From NCBI RefSeq assembly GCF_001641695.1, contig NZ_LSEF01000028.1, positions 17,665 to 81,664 of the forward strand: a DNA stretch of 64,000 bases. The letters are read 5' to 3'. The notes below the pieces were generated by a model. It worked only from the letters and a program-made list of their open reading frames with translations. It ran no database searches and had not been told where the DNA came from. Below, piece by piece: positions 52,646 to 62,862 of this stretch (positions within the stretch are counted from its first letter, which is position 1; each line of letters opens with the position of its first letter). The position numbers were made by a program, and so were the translations under genes. Origin of the DNA: Bradyrhizobium neotropicale (GTDB taxonomy: Bacteria > Pseudomonadota > Alphaproteobacteria > Rhizobiales > Xanthobacteraceae).

Positions 52646-53134
52646 ATGACCGCGCCGATCGCCATCATCATGGGAAGCCAGTCGGACTGGGACACCATGC
52701 GCCATGCCGCCGATACGCTGGAAGCGCTCGGCGTGGCCTGCGAAAGCCGCATCGTCTCGGCGCATCGCACGCCGGATCGGCTGTTTGCCTTCGCCAAGGG
52801 CGCCAAGGCGGCGGGCTTCAAGGTCATCATCGCCGGCGCCGGCGGCGCGGCCCATCTGCCCGGCATGGCGGCGGCACTGACCGAACTGCCGGTGTTCGGC
52901 GTCCCCGTCGAATCCAAGACGCTCAAGGGCGTCGATTCGCTCTACTCGATCGTCCAGATGCCGGCGGGCATCCCGGTCGGCACCCTGGCCATCGGCAAGG
53001 CAGGCGCGATCAACGCTGCGCTGCTCGCAGCCGCCGTACTGGCCTTGTCCGATCCGGCGCTGTCGACCCGCCTTGCCGCCTGGCGCAAGGCGCAGACCGA
53101 CGCGGTTGCCGAGCGCCCGGAGGACAAGGCGTGA
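52646..53134 (+). CDS. purE: N5-carboxyaminoimidazole ribonucleotide mutase
   Basis: A 162-residue class I PurE that moves the carboxylate in purine synthesis. Motifs [10 protein letters not shown] and the catalytic-histidine block SAHRTPDRL near the N-terminus, [16 protein letters not shown] in the middle. Start at the ATG giving [14 protein letters not shown]; the frame is open 26 codons upstream without support. Overlaps purK by 4 bp (GTGA), forming the usual purEK pair. Confidence 0.97.
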   Translation: MTAPIAIIMGSQSDWDTMRHAADTLEALGVACESRIVSAHRTPDRLFAFAKGAKAAGFKVIIAGAGGAAHLPGMAAALTELPVFGVPVESKTLKGVDSLYSIVQMPAGIPVGTLAIGKAGAINAALLAAAVLALSDPALSTRLAAWRKAQTDAVAERPEDKA

Positions 53135-54237
53135 CTGACACCAATCGGGTGAAGCTGAAGCCCGGCGACACCATCGGCATCCTCGGCGGCGGACAGCTCG
53201 GCCGGATGCTGGCCATGTCGGCGGCGCGGCTCGGCCTGCGCTGCCAGATCTTCTCGCCCGATCCGGATTCGCCGGCCTTCGACGTCGTGCTGAACGCGAC
53301 CTGCGCCGAATATGCCGATGTCGAGGCACTCGAGCTGTTCGCTAACGATGTCGACGTCATCACCTACGAGTTCGAGAACGTGCCGGCCGCGGCCGCGATG
53401 GTGCTGAACGCGCGCCGCCCGGTGCTGCCGAACCGCAAGATCCTCGAGACCACGCAGGACCGGCTCGCCGAGAAGGATTTCGTGACGCGGCTCGGGATCG
53501 GCACCGCCGCCTATGCCGACGTCACCTCGGTCGCGTCATTGCGCGAGGCCATCGTCAGGATCGGGCTGCCGGCGGTGCTGAAGACCCGCCGCTTCGGCTA
53601 TGACGGCAAGGGCCAAGCCATCATCCGCAACGGCGACGACATCGCCAAGGTGTGGACCAGCCTCGGCACCAAGCAGGCGATCCTGGAAGCCTTCGTGCCG
53701 TTCGAGCGCGAGATCTCCGTGATCGCCGCGCGCTCGGCCGCGGGCCAGGTCGAATGCTTCGACGTCACCGAGAACGAGCACCGCGATCACATCTTGAAGA
53801 TATCCCGCGCGCCGGCGCGGATTCCGGATTCGCTCGCGGACGAGGCGCGCAGCGTCGCGAGCAGGATCGCCACCGCACTCGACTATGTCGGCGTTCTCGC
53901 AGTCGAGATGTTCGTGCTCGCCAACGGCACCGGACCGAAGGTGCTGGTCAACGAGATCGCCCCGCGCGTGCACAATTCCGGTCACTGGACGCTCGACGGC
54001 GCGTCGGTGTCCCAGTTCGAGCAGCACATCCGCGCCATCGCCGGCTGGCCGCTCGGCAAGCCAGTGCGCCATGGCGAAGTCGTCACCATGACCAACCTTA
54101 TCGGCGACGAGATCAACAGCTACGACAACTGGCTGACCGTTCCCGGCGCCACCGTGCACATCTACGGCAAGGGCACGCCGCGTCCCGGACGGAAGATGGG
54201 CCACGTCACCGAGGTCCGGCCGGCACGAGGCAAGTGA
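53131..54237 (+). CDS. purK: N5-carboxyaminoimidazole ribonucleotide synthase
   Basis: A 368-residue ATP-grasp enzyme carboxylating AIR with bicarbonate and ATP. N-terminal [20 protein letters not shown], then the ATP-grasp loop [12 protein letters not shown] and the metal-binding [15 protein letters not shown]. Starts with GTG within the purE stop, so translation is coupled. Confidence 0.97.
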   Translation: MTDTNRVKLKPGDTIGILGGGQLGRMLAMSAARLGLRCQIFSPDPDSPAFDVVLNATCAEYADVEALELFANDVDVITYEFENVPAAAAMVLNARRPVLPNRKILETTQDRLAEKDFVTRLGIGTAAYADVTSVASLREAIVRIGLPAVLKTRRFGYDGKGQAIIRNGDDIAKVWTSLGTKQAILEAFVPFEREISVIAARSAAGQVECFDVTENEHRDHILKISRAPARIPDSLADEARSVASRIATALDYVGVLAVEMFVLANGTGPKVLVNEIAPRVHNSGHWTLDGASVSQFEQHIRAIAGWPLGKPVRHGEVVTMTNLIGDEINSYDNWLTVPGATVHIYGKGTPRPGRKMGHVTEVRPARGK

Positions 54238-54265
54238 CGGGACCGCGGCGATTGCCGCGATCCCG
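54238..54265. terminator. Convergent hairpin between purK and aqpZ
   Basis: CGGGACCGCGGC and GCCGCGATCCCG pair with one G-T type mismatch around GATT, immediately after the purK stop. Likely shared 3' end for the convergent genes. Confidence 0.65.
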
Positions 54266-54273
54266 CGCGTCGG

Positions 54274-54996
54274 TCACGCCGTCTTCACGCCTGCGACGAC
54301 GCCAGAGGGCTCCTCGCTGAGCCAGCGATAGATCACACCGCCCAGCGCGCCGCCGATCAAGGGCGCGACCCAGAACAGCCAGAGCTGCGCCAGCGCCCAG
54401 CCGCCGACGAACAGCGCGGGGCCCGTGCTGCGCGCAGGGTTCACCGACGTGTTGGTGACGGGAATACTGACGAGATGGATCATCACCAGCGCAAGCCCGA
54501 TCGCCAGCGGCGCGAAGCCCGCGGGAGCGCGGCCATGGGTGGACCCCATGATGATGAACAGGAACATCATGGTCATCACCACCTCGGTGATGAAGCCCAC
54601 CACCATGCCGTATTGGCCGGGCGAATGCGCACCGTAGCCGTTGGAGGCGAAGCCCTTGCTGACGTCGAAGCCGGGCGCGCCGTTTGCGATCACATAGAGA
54701 AGAGCGGCAGCCACGATCGCGCCCACGACCTGCGCAATCACGTAAGGAAGGATCTGGCCGGCCGGAAAGCGCCCGCCGGCAGCAAGGCCGACCGTGACGG
54801 CCGGGTTGAGGTGGCAGCCGGAGATATGGCCGATAGCGTAGGCCATCGTGACCACGCTCAGCCCGAATGCCAGGGAGACGCCGACTAGGCCGATTCCGAC
54901 CTGCGGAAAGCCGGCTGCGATCACTGCACTCCCGCAACCAGCGAATGTGAGCCAGAAGGTGCCGATAGCTTCGGCGGCGTATTTCTTCGTATCCAT
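54274..54996 (-). CDS. aqpZ: Aquaporin Z
   Basis: A 240-residue six-helix water channel. Both NPA boxes are intact at residues 64-66 and 186-188, and the selectivity filter residues Phe44, His174, Thr183 and Arg189 match AqpZ. The start at 54996 ([15 protein letters not shown]) is favoured over a longer frame to 55095. Allows rapid water flow across the inner membrane. Confidence 0.95.
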   Translation of the reverse strand: MDTKKYAAEAIGTFWLTFAGCGSAVIAAGFPQVGIGLVGVSLAFGLSVVTMAYAIGHISGCHLNPAVTVGLAAGGRFPAGQILPYVIAQVVGAIVAAALLYVIANGAPGFDVSKGFASNGYGAHSPGQYGMVVGFITEVVMTMMFLFIIMGSTHGRAPAGFAPLAIGLALVMIHLVSIPVTNTSVNPARSTGPALFVGGWALAQLWLFWVAPLIGGALGGVIYRWLSEEPSGVVAGVKTA

Positions 54997-55258
54997 GTGG
55001 GGTCTCCCCTGATTTCCAAGATTTCCGGAGCAAAGCTCCGGCTGCGGCCCCGTCTTTGGCGCCAAATCACCCAAATCGCGGCCGCACAGGGGCACTTTCG
55101 CCTCATTTAATGGCTGAACTTGGCCCGAAATGCCGCTTGGCAGGTGGACATCTCAGCTTTTGTCTGATACATCGCGCGCTCAAGGTTAAGGGCCGAGCGT
55201 TTTGCCTCCCCCTTTGACTTACCAGAATTCAAATCCGATCTACTGAAGAGGATGCCGC

Positions 55259-55555
55259 GTGCAGGTTCTCGTTCGCGATAACAATGTTGATCAAGCCCTC
55301 AAGGCGCTGAAGAAGAAGATGCAGCGCGAGGGCATTTTCCGCGAGATGAAGCTCCGCGGTCACTACGAAAAGCCCTCCGAGAAGAAGGCCCGCGAAAAGG
55401 CCGAAGCCGTGCGCCGCGCGCGCAAGCTCGCCCGCAAGAAGCTGCAGCGTGAAGGCCTGCTGCCGATGAAGCCGAAGCCGGTGTTCGGCGCCGGTCCCGG
55501 TGGTGAGCGTGGCGGCCGTGGTGGCCCGGGCGCAGGTCCGCGCGGACCGCGCTGA
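55259..55555 (+). CDS. rpsU: 30S ribosomal protein S21
   Basis: 98 residues starting from GTG ([20 protein letters not shown]). The core S21 fold (residues 1-70) binds the small subunit near the anti-Shine-Dalgarno region. The C-terminal 25 residues are a Gly/Pro/Arg tail ([15 protein letters not shown]), an extension common in Rhizobiales but longer than in E. coli S21. A strong terminator hairpin follows. Confidence 0.96.
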   Translation: MQVLVRDNNVDQALKALKKKMQREGIFREMKLRGHYEKPSEKKAREKAEAVRRARKLARKKLQREGLLPMKPKPVFGAGPGGERGGRGGPGAGPRGPR

Positions 55556-55589
55556 TTTTGCCGAACTTGCAAGACTGAGTTTTCAATGA

Positions 55590-55619
55590 CGCGGGCCCCT
55601 GGCCCGCGTTATTATTTTT
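55590..55619 (+). terminator. Rho-independent terminator after rpsU
   Basis: CGCGGGCC/GGCCCGCG stem (8 bp, CCT loop) followed by TTATTATTTTT, 34 bp after the rpsU stop. Confidence 0.92.
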
Positions 55620-55681
55620 GCAAGCGGTGCCTTTCTGGGATGGGGCACTACAGATGCGGCACCAGCGCGAGCGAACCGTAG

Positions 55682-56323
55682 ATGGCTTCCCCTTTCCCCG
55701 CGCGCATCCTGGCGCGGACACGCCACGTCTGTCAGCGGCCACTCGTGGCGGTCATGGTAGGAATCGCGCTCTCCGGCTGCTCCTTCGACCTGGGATCGCT
55801 GATGCCGGAGAAGGACAAGCCGCAGGAGACGCCCAAGGCGGCGCCCGCCGACAGCGCCGTCAGCGCCGGCAATGTCAGCGAGGCGCAGGCCCACACCACG
55901 AAAGCGCAGGCGCTGGCGAAAGCCGGAGAAACCTCCACCGCGCTGGACGAGTTCAACCGCGCGGTCGCGCTCGATCCCTATAATGCGCAGGCGCTCTATG
56001 GCCGCGCCCTGATCTACCAGGGCAACAACCAGCACGACTTCGCCATTGCCGATTTCGGCGCGGCGAGCGGGCTCAACCCGCAAAAGGCCGAGCCGCTGCT
56101 TGGCCGCGCCGTCAGCTATCTCGCGCTTGGCAAGGTCAGGGAGGCGGCAGCGGATCTCGACGAGGCGTCCGAGGCCGATCCGCACAACGCCCAGGTCTGG
56201 ACGACACGGGGGCAGGCTTATGAGCGGCTGGGCGACAAGGCCAAGGCGTCCTACACCAAGGCGGTCGCGCTCCGTCCACGCGACGACGCCGCACGCAGCG
56301 GCCTTGCCCGCGTCGGCGGCTGA
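55682..56323 (+). CDS. Tetratricopeptide-repeat lipoprotein
   Basis: A 213-residue protein with an N-terminal lipoprotein signal (PLVAVMVGIALSGC, lipobox LSGC), so anchored to a membrane by Cys33. The rest has about four TPR units (ALAKAGETSTALDEFNRAVA, YGRALIYQGNNQHDFAIADF, GRAVSYLALGKVREAAADLD, RGQAYERLGDKAKASYTKAV). TPRs mediate protein contacts; the partner is unknown. No close operon partner. Confidence 0.88.
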   Translation: MASPFPARILARTRHVCQRPLVAVMVGIALSGCSFDLGSLMPEKDKPQETPKAAPADSAVSAGNVSEAQAHTTKAQALAKAGETSTALDEFNRAVALDPYNAQALYGRALIYQGNNQHDFAIADFGAASGLNPQKAEPLLGRAVSYLALGKVREAAADLDEASEADPHNAQVWTTRGQAYERLGDKAKASYTKAVALRPRDDAARSGLARVGG

Positions 56324-56347
56324 AAGGCCGGGCGCGGCGCGGGCGCC

Positions 56348-57286
56348 TTAATCCGGGGTAGCGCCCTTCGGCAGGACGGCGTGGAACATCGACTTCATGC
56401 CGGACAGCATGTCCTCGGCGACGTTGGTCTTGGGCCGCGGCATGGCAGACCCGCCCGCGTCGGCACGCAAATCGAGCGGCGGCGCGATCACCGGGACGGG
56501 GATATCGGCCGGCGGGGTCATCCTGTTGGGATCGTCGTTGCCGACCGAGGCAGTGTAAGGCGGATTGGCCGATTGGCCATTGCCATAGGACTCGGCAGGC
56601 GGCGTCGACACCGTGATCGGCGGCGGCAGCGGGCGCACGGCCGACGGCGCCGCAGTCACGACTCGCGGCGCCTCCTGACCGCGGGCAGCTTCCTGCGCGT
56701 GGGCTGCCTCCTGAGCCACAGGCTCAGACGACTTGGTCTCGGGCGACTTGTATTCAGGTGACTTGTACTCAGGTGACTTGCGCAGCCGCTCGATCGCGGC
56801 GCGCGCGAGATCGTTGGCGTCCGGGGTTGCAGCCGTCGGGGCTGAATTGGCCTCGACCACCGGGGCGGCGGCAGCGGGAGCGGCGGCGGCGGGGGTGGAC
56901 TTGGCGACGGCCTTCTCGCGCGCCGAAGTGCGGCCGCGGGCGCCTGTGGGGGCGGCCTCGGCCGGCGCCACATCCGCAGCCTTGGTCTCTGCACCCTTGG
57001 TCTCGGCCGGCTGGTCGGCAGGTTTGTCGGCGGGCTTCTCGGCCGCCGGCTTGTCCGTCACGGATTTCTCGGAAACGCCCTTGGCCTTGACGCCCGGCGC
57101 CGGGAGATTGGCGACGTTGGCGGGCTTGCCGTCCTTGCCGGCGGGCTGGGCGGGCGCGACGGCGGCCGCGGGAGCGTCGGGCGCCGGCTTGGCGTTGATG
57201 TAATGATTAACGATGTACGCCCCGATGATCGTGGCGAGCACCGAGGGGAAAATATCCATCGATATCTTAGCGAAGTATTTCAGCAT
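56348..57286 (-). CDS. Pro/Ala-rich membrane-anchored hypothetical protein
   Basis: About 312 residues from the ATG at 57286 with GGAG upstream (a longer start at 57343 is possible). One membrane helix near the N-terminus (IFPSVLATIIGAYIVNHYI), then a long low-complexity Ala/Pro/Lys region likely disordered and periplasmic. It contains a short tandem repeat KSPEYKSPEYKSPETK and ends in a conserved-looking helix (VAEDMLSGMKSMFHAVLP). Resembles uncharacterised Bradyrhizobium proteins; function unknown. Confidence 0.8.
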   Translation of the reverse strand: MLKYFAKISMDIFPSVLATIIGAYIVNHYINAKPAPDAPAAAVAPAQPAGKDGKPANVANLPAPGVKAKGVSEKSVTDKPAAEKPADKPADQPAETKGAETKAADVAPAEAAPTGARGRTSAREKAVAKSTPAAAAPAAAAPVVEANSAPTAATPDANDLARAAIERLRKSPEYKSPEYKSPETKSSEPVAQEAAHAQEAARGQEAPRVVTAAPSAVRPLPPPITVSTPPAESYGNGQSANPPYTASVGNDDPNRMTPPADIPVPVIAPPLDLRADAGGSAMPRPKTNVAEDMLSGMKSMFHAVLPKGATPD

Positions 57287-57378
57287 TCCGGCCACTCCCC
57301 GCGCGATCTGATGCGGGAACTTTTGGGCATAGTAAGGGATCAACTGCGACGGATCGATGGCAATCGATGAACGGGGAT

Positions 57379-57669
57379 CTACGGTTTCAGTTCGATCTCA
57401 AGGAACACGATCTCGGTTGAGGTTTCGTTAAGCACGTCATGCGCGACACCCGCCTTGCGGAAGTAGGACTTTCCCGCCGCGAGCTGCGCCTTGGAGCGCT
57501 CCCCATCGGGCGCCACGATGGTCATTTCCCCGGCGACGACGGGAACGATCACGTAGTCCATCCCATGGACGTGAGGCCCGGTGGCGCTGCCCGGCGCCAG
57601 TCTCCACTCGGTCACCCGGACCTCCTCATTGTCGATCTGGACGTCGGACTGGGCGGCGAGCATCAGCAT
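57379..57669 (-). CDS. Cupin domain-containing protein
   Basis: A 96-residue single-domain cupin. The metal-binding motif is recognisable (GPHVHGMDYVIVPVVAGEM), with a later histidine in GVAHDVLNE. A small dioxygenase, isomerase or sensory role is possible; no substrate can be given. Lies 7 bp after the antiporter stop in the same direction, so probably cotranscribed. Start may be the second ATG at 57663. Confidence 0.85.
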   Translation of the reverse strand: MLMLAAQSDVQIDNEEVRVTEWRLAPGSATGPHVHGMDYVIVPVVAGEMTIVAPDGERSKAQLAAGKSYFRKAGVAHDVLNETSTEIVFLEIELKP

Positions 57670-57675
57670 TTTCTC

Positions 57676-58776
57676 CTAGGGCACGAAAACCATGAACACG
57701 TAGACGGCAAATACCACCAGATGGACCAGTCCGAACAGGACGTTGGTCCTGCCGGTTCCGAAGGTCAGCATGCTCAGCAGGAATGTGAGGAAGAGCAGCG
57801 CCGTGTTCTGCGGGTTCAGTCCGAGCACGAGCGGCTGGTCGAACGCATAGGTGGCAATTCCGACCGCCGGAATGGTCAGCCCGATGGTTGCAAGCGAGGA
57901 ACCGAGCGCCAGGTTGATGCTCTTCTGGAGGTCGTTCTTGCGCGCCGCCGCAATCGCGGAGACGCCTTCCGGCATCAGGATCAGGAGCGCGACCAGCAGG
58001 CCCGCGAATGCGGGCGGAGCGCCGATCATGGCGGCAACGGCATCGACGACCAGCGAGAATTTCTTGGCGAGGAGAACCACGGCTGAGAGCGAGACCAGCA
58101 GCAACGCGATGCTGACCGCCAGCATCTTGCCGGACAGATGGCTCGTGCCGCCCGCCTCGTCGTCTCCGGTTTGATTGATGAAATAGTCGCGGTGCAGGAC
58201 GGTCTGGGTATAGAGAAACACGCCGTAGAGCACGATCGTCACGAGGTCGACGAAGCCGAGCTGAAGCGTCGAATACATCGGGCCCGGCGTGGTCAGCGTG
58301 TAGTTGGGGATGATCAGCGTGATGGTCGCGAGCGCAATCAGGCCGCTGAGATAGACGTTGGCGCCGGAGACCTGAAAGCCCTGCTCGCGATAGCGCAGGC
58401 CGCCGATCAGGATACAGAGGCCGACCAGGCCGTTGCAGACGATCATCACGACCGCGAAGACTGTGTCGCGCGCGAGCTCCGGCGCCGGCTTGTCCCCCAG
58501 CATGATCGTCGTGATCAGCGCGACCTCGATGATGGTGACCGAGAGCGTGAGCAGCAGCGTGCCGAACGGCTCGCCGATCTGCTCCGCGATCACCTCGGAG
58601 TGATGAACAGCCGCGAACACGGTGCCGAACAGGATCACCAGGAGCACGACCGCAAACACGACCCCGCCGGCCGATAGCGTGAAGCCGTAGCCGGTCGCGG
58701 TGACGATCAGGAATAGCAGCACCGCCAGAGCTGGAAATAACCATGACGACCGCGGCATCGGTCCGTGAGCGCTCAT
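57676..58776 (-). CDS. Calcium/sodium:proton antiporter-type ionic transporter (y4hA/ChaA-like)
   Basis: A 366-residue cation/proton exchanger with about eleven helices. The two inverted alpha-repeats carry the acidic exchange motifs: TLSVTIIEVALITTIM in the first and LILMPEGVSAIAAARKNDLQ then SLATIGLTIPAVG in the second. Likely role in calcium or sodium homeostasis and alkaline tolerance at the inner membrane. Upstream gene of the cupin. Confidence 0.9.
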   Translation of the reverse strand: MSAHGPMPRSSWLFPALAVLLFLIVTATGYGFTLSAGGVVFAVVLLVILFGTVFAAVHHSEVIAEQIGEPFGTLLLTLSVTIIEVALITTIMLGDKPAPELARDTVFAVVMIVCNGLVGLCILIGGLRYREQGFQVSGANVYLSGLIALATITLIIPNYTLTTPGPMYSTLQLGFVDLVTIVLYGVFLYTQTVLHRDYFINQTGDDEAGGTSHLSGKMLAVSIALLLVSLSAVVLLAKKFSLVVDAVAAMIGAPPAFAGLLVALLILMPEGVSAIAAARKNDLQKSINLALGSSLATIGLTIPAVGIATYAFDQPLVLGLNPQNTALLFLTFLLSMLTFGTGRTNVLFGLVHLVVFAVYVFMVFVP

Positions 58777-58839
58777 GCAGACAAATCCTCAAATCGAGCC
58801 GGGGACGATTATGCGCGAGAAGATCGCGTGCGTCAGCCC

Positions 58840-59637
58840 TTAGCTGCCATTGATGAATTGTCGCGCGATCTCCATGGCTCCGAAGGCATCGAGATCGTTG
58901 TGTCCGCCGCCGTCAAGTCGCACGAACCGTTTGGGCTCGCGGGCGAGTGCGAACAGGCGCGTCCCCAGCGCGATCGGGATGGTCGGATCGTCTGTGCCAT
59001 GCATGATCAGAAGCGGCGCAGTGACGCGGGCGATGCGCTCGTCCGAGCGAAACTGGTCGCGCATCAGCAAGCGGACCGGGATGAAGCGGTAGTGCGAGGC
59101 GGCCGTGTCGGTCATCGACGTGTAGGGCGCCTCCAGGATCAATTTGCCGATCGTGTGCTCGGAGGCGATGGCAACCGCCACACCGGTGCCGAGCGAGAAG
59201 CCCCAGGCGACGATCCGCTCGGCGGCATAGCGCGCGGCTGTGAAGGCGTAAGCCGCGGCGGCATCGCGCAGCAGGCCCTGTTCGCTCGGCGCGCCGCTCG
59301 AACCGGCATAGCCGCGATAGGATAGAGCGACGAGACCAGTGCCGTCGGCGGTCATCGCCTTGAAGCGACCGACAAGGCCGGCGAGAAAATCGCCATTGCC
59401 GTGAAAATAGAGGATCACCGGACGATCGGGCTTTGCCGGCACGTGCCAGACGATCACCGTCTCACCATCCGACGTGGTCAGCAGGTGCTCCTCCGCCGAA
59501 AACCCCGCAGCGGCCGGCGCCGTTCGTTTGGTGGTCGGGATCGGAAACAGCATGTCGCGCTGCATCACATAGAGCAGGACGAGGCCTGCGAAATAGCCGC
59601 CCACGACGAGGATGGCGATCCACTTGATGATGGTCAT
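58840..59637 (-). CDS. Alpha/beta hydrolase, Bem46-like
   Basis: A 265-residue protein with an N-terminal membrane anchor (WIAILVVGGYFAGLVLLYVM) and a hydrolase fold. Nucleophile motif GFSLG in WGFSLGTG, acid in HGTDDPTIP and histidine in DGGGHNDLDAF form a complete triad; oxyanion region LYFHGNGDF. Family members act on unknown esters at the membrane. Not clearly in an operon. Confidence 0.9.
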   Translation of the reverse strand: MTIIKWIAILVVGGYFAGLVLLYVMQRDMLFPIPTTKRTAPAAAGFSAEEHLLTTSDGETVIVWHVPAKPDRPVILYFHGNGDFLAGLVGRFKAMTADGTGLVALSYRGYAGSSGAPSEQGLLRDAAAAYAFTAARYAAERIVAWGFSLGTGVAVAIASEHTIGKLILEAPYTSMTDTAASHYRFIPVRLLMRDQFRSDERIARVTAPLLIMHGTDDPTIPIALGTRLFALAREPKRFVRLDGGGHNDLDAFGAMEIARQFINGS

Positions 59638-59678
59638 ACAGGCGACACGCGGCTGAGGCCCAATCTTTCGGCAGGGTA

Positions 59679-59705
59679 TTGCGGACGACGTGTGGTCGTC
59701 CGCAA
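59679..59705. terminator. Perfect hairpin between the hydrolase gene and pntB
   Basis: TTGCGGACGAC and GTCGTCCGCAA pair over 11 bp with a GTGTG loop. It is about 200 bp beyond the pntB stop on the leftward strand; no T-run. Rest of the 265 bp gap holds nothing I can identify. Confidence 0.5.
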
Positions 59706-59902
59706 CGGACCCGCCGCAGGCCTCAAGGCTTGCGCCGACTTCGCAGCAATTTCAGGACATCCGGCCGGGTACTCACCGGAATATCGCGGCAGCCGCATGC
59801 GGCCACGCGCTGTTCTCGCGTGGCCTTCGCGTGGTCTTGGGCGGCACGCGATGGGACCGGTGCCATTCCTTGTTGATGGCCACGGTCCGCTTTCCTGTTG
59901 CG

Positions 59903-61300
59903 CTACATCGCCTTGACGATGTTCTCGGTGACCTTCTTGGCGTCGCCGAGCAACATCATGGTGTTGTCGCGATAGAACAGCGGATTGTCGATGCCGGCAT
60001 AGCCCGACGCCAGCGAGCGCTTGATGAACATCACGGTGCCGGCCTTCCAGACCTGGAGCACCGGCATGCCGTAGATCGGCGAGGTCTTGTCCTCTTCGGC
60101 GGCGGGGTTGGTGACGTCGTTGGCGCCGATCACGAAGGCGATGTCGGCCTGCGCGAATTCGGAGTTGATGTCCTCGAGCTCGAACACTTCGTCATAGGGC
60201 ACGTTGGCTTCGGCCAGGAGCACGTTCATGTGGCCGGGCATGCGGCCCGCGACCGGGTGAATTGCGTACTTCACCTCGACGCCTTCCTTCTTCAGCATGT
60301 CGGCCATTTCACGCAGCGCGTGCTGGGCCTGCGCCACCGCCATGCCGTAGCCGGGCACGATGATGACCTTGGAGGCGTTCTTCATGATGAAGGCCGCATC
60401 GTCGGCCGAACCGAGCTTGGCCGGCTTCTGCTCGCCTGTCGCACCGCCGGCCGCCGCGGTCTCGCCGCCGAAGCCGCCGAGGATGACGGAGATGAAGGAC
60501 CGGTTCATCGCGTGGCACATGATGTAGGACAGGATCGCGCCCGACGAGCCCACCAGCGCGCCGGTGATGATCAGCGCGGAGTTGCCGAGCGTGAAGCCGA
60601 TGCCGGCAGCCGCCCAGCCCGAATAGGAGTTCAGCATCGAGATCACAACCGGCATGTCGGCGCCGCCGATCGGAATGATCATGAGCACGCCGAGCGCCAG
60701 CGCGAGGATGACGTTGAGCCAGAAGAACACGGCGCTGCCGGTGACGACGAGGCCGACGATGCAGGCGACCAGCGCGACCGCGAGCGCGATGTTGATCACG
60801 TGCCGCGCTGGCAGGATGATCGGGGCGCCGCTCATCCGGGCCGACAGCTTCAGGAACGCGATCACCGAACCGGTGAAGGTCAGGGCGCCGATGGCGACGC
60901 CGAGCGACATTTCGACCAGGCTCTGGGTGTGGATGTTGCCGGGCGTGCCGATGTCAAAGGCCTCAGGCGCATAGAACGCGCCGGCAGCAACCAGCACCGC
61001 GGCCATGCCGACCAGCGAGTGGAAGGCGGCGACCAGCTCCGGCATCGAGGTCATCGGCACGCGGCGTGCGATCACCGCGCCGATCGCTGCACCAATGGCG
61101 ATGCCGACGATGACGAGCAGCCAGGCAAGGCCGTCCGCCGGCGGATGGTTGGCGAGCGTCGTGGCGACCGCGATCGCCATGCCGATCATGCCGAGCAGAT
61201 TACCCCGGCGCGACGTCGCCGGGCTCGACAGTCCCCTCAGCGACAGGATGAACAGCACCCCCGCCACGAGATACAAGAATGCAGAGAGGTTAGCGCTCAT
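59903..61300 (-). CDS. pntB: Proton-translocating NAD(P) transhydrogenase, beta subunit
   Basis: A 465-residue subunit with nine or so membrane helices and a C-terminal NADP(H)-binding domain III (VIIVPGYGMAVAQAQ, HPVAGRMPGHMNVLLAEA). With PntAA and PntAB it couples hydride transfer from NADH to NADP+ to proton entry, supplying NADPH. Last gene of the leftward pntAA-pntAB-pntB operon, 39 bp after pntAB. Confidence 0.97.
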   Translation of the reverse strand: MSANLSAFLYLVAGVLFILSLRGLSSPATSRRGNLLGMIGMAIAVATTLANHPPADGLAWLLVIVGIAIGAAIGAVIARRVPMTSMPELVAAFHSLVGMAAVLVAAGAFYAPEAFDIGTPGNIHTQSLVEMSLGVAIGALTFTGSVIAFLKLSARMSGAPIILPARHVINIALAVALVACIVGLVVTGSAVFFWLNVILALALGVLMIIPIGGADMPVVISMLNSYSGWAAAGIGFTLGNSALIITGALVGSSGAILSYIMCHAMNRSFISVILGGFGGETAAAGGATGEQKPAKLGSADDAAFIMKNASKVIIVPGYGMAVAQAQHALREMADMLKKEGVEVKYAIHPVAGRMPGHMNVLLAEANVPYDEVFELEDINSEFAQADIAFVIGANDVTNPAAEEDKTSPIYGMPVLQVWKAGTVMFIKRSLASGYAGIDNPLFYRDNTMMLLGDAKKVTENIVKAM

Positions 61301-61339
61301 CTCAGGTCCCCATCTATCCCTTCAGCCCGAGGCGGCCGC

Positions 61340-61657
61340 TTACTTGGCCTTCTTCTTGTACATCGCCAGCATGCGCTGGGTGACAAGAAAGCCCCCGAAA
61401 ATATTGATGCAGGCAAACACCAGCGCGACGAAGCCGAAGGCGCGAGCCCAGCCCGAGCCGCTCGATACGTTTGCGACGCCGCCCGCGAGAAGCGCGCCGA
61501 CGACGATCACCGAGGAGATCGCGTTGGTGACCGACATCAGCGGCGTATGCAGCGCGGGGGTCACCGACCACACCACGAAGTAGCCGACGAAAACGGCGAG
61601 GACGAAAATCGATAGCCGGAAGATGAAGGGGTCGACGACCTGTGCAGCGTGCTCCAT
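61340..61657 (-). CDS. pntAB: Transhydrogenase alpha subunit, membrane part
   Basis: A 105-residue protein with three helices ([54 protein letters not shown] as landmarks), corresponding to the membrane segment of E. coli PntA. In alphaproteobacteria the alpha subunit is split into PntAA and PntAB, as here. 11 bp after pntAA. Confidence 0.96.
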   Translation of the reverse strand: MEHAAQVVDPFIFRLSIFVLAVFVGYFVVWSVTPALHTPLMSVTNAISSVIVVGALLAGGVANVSSGSGWARAFGFVALVFACINIFGGFLVTQRMLAMYKKKAK

Positions 61658-61668
61658 GGCTTCTCTCC

Positions 61669-62796
61669 TTAGGCTTTCGGCTGGAAGTTCGGGTGGATGA
61701 CGGCACCGTCCTTGGTGAGCGCAGTCGCCTTGACGAGCTCGTCGTCCCAGTTCACGGCCAGCTTCTTCTCTTTCTTGTCGACCATGGTCTCGATGAAGGA
61801 GAACAGGTTGCGCGCGTAGAGGCTGGACGCCGAGGCAGCGACCCGGCCGGCGACATTGGTGTAGCCGACGATCTTGATGCCATCGAGGTCTACGACCTCG
61901 CCGGCCTTGGCGCCCTCGACGTTGCCGCCGCGCTCGACCGCGAGATCGACCAGCACCGAACCCGGCTTCATCGACTTGACCATCTCGCCGGAGATGAGCT
62001 TCGGCGCCGGCCGGCCCGGGATCAGCGCCGTCGTGATCACGATGTCCTGCTTCTTGATGTGCTCGGCGGTGAGCGCGGCCTGCTTGGCCTGGTACTCTTT
62101 CGACATTTCCTTGGCGTAGCCGCCGGCGGTCTGCGCGTTCTTGAACTCCTCGTCCTCGACTGCGAGGAACTTTGCGCCGAGCGATTCGACCTGCTCCTTG
62201 GTCGCGGGCCGCACGTCGGTGGCGGTGACGACGGCGCCGAGGCGGCGCGCGGTCGCGATCGCCTGCAGGCCGGCGACGCCGACGCCCATCACGAACACCT
62301 TGGCGGCGGGAACGGTGCCGGCAGCCGTCATCATCATCGGGAAGGCGCGGCCGAAGGCTTCGGCGCCCTCGATCACGGCGCGGTAGCCGGCGAGGTTCGC
62401 CTGCGAGGACAGCACGTCCATCACCTGGGCGCGCGTGATGCGCGGCATCAATTCCATCGCGAAGGCGGAGATGCCGGCATCGGCCATCGCCTTGAGCGCC
62501 GCATCGTTGCCATAGGGGTCCATGATGGCGATGACGAGCGCGCCGCGCTTGTACTGCGCGAGCTCGGACGCCTCGGGACGCTTGACCTTGATGATGATGT
62601 CGGCGTCCTTCAGCGCATCGGCGCTGACGGTGGCGCCCACCGCGGTGAATTCGGAATCCGGCAGGCCCGATTTGAGGCCGGCGCCCGGCTCGACGGCAAT
62701 CTCGGCGCCCAGCGCCTTGAACTTCTTCACCGTATCAGGCGAAGCGGCAACCCGCGACTCTGACGGATCGATTTCCTTGGCAACGGCGATCTTCAT
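61669..62796 (-). CDS. pntAA: Transhydrogenase alpha subunit, NAD-binding part
   Basis: 375 residues of domain I, binding NAD(H): [19 protein letters not shown] at the N-terminus and the dinucleotide loop [20 protein letters not shown]. Start at the ATG at 62796 after GGAGGG; an in-frame ATG 11 codons earlier is not supported. First gene of the pnt operon. Confidence 0.97.
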   Translation of the reverse strand: MKIAVAKEIDPSESRVAASPDTVKKFKALGAEIAVEPGAGLKSGLPDSEFTAVGATVSADALKDADIIIKVKRPEASELAQYKRGALVIAIMDPYGNDAALKAMADAGISAFAMELMPRITRAQVMDVLSSQANLAGYRAVIEGAEAFGRAFPMMMTAAGTVPAAKVFVMGVGVAGLQAIATARRLGAVVTATDVRPATKEQVESLGAKFLAVEDEEFKNAQTAGGYAKEMSKEYQAKQAALTAEHIKKQDIVITTALIPGRPAPKLISGEMVKSMKPGSVLVDLAVERGGNVEGAKAGEVVDLDGIKIVGYTNVAGRVAASASSLYARNLFSFIETMVDKKEKKLAVNWDDELVKATALTKDGAVIHPNFQPKA

Positions 62797-62862
62797 AGGC
62801 CCTCCGGCGGCGCGGGACAGCGCGCGCACAAAAAAGTAGCGTTACTCCCGCAACGTTCGATA

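Noticed and set aside
59679..59876. Small Arg-rich open frames between the hydrolase gene and pntB
   Set aside because: Composition is extreme (Arg/Pro/Ser), with no ribosome site; one starts within a perfect hairpin.
59690..61615. Open frame of 641 codons opposite pntB and pntAB
   Set aside because: Shadow frame with His/Asp/Arg-rich composition; pntB motifs are unambiguous on the minus strand.
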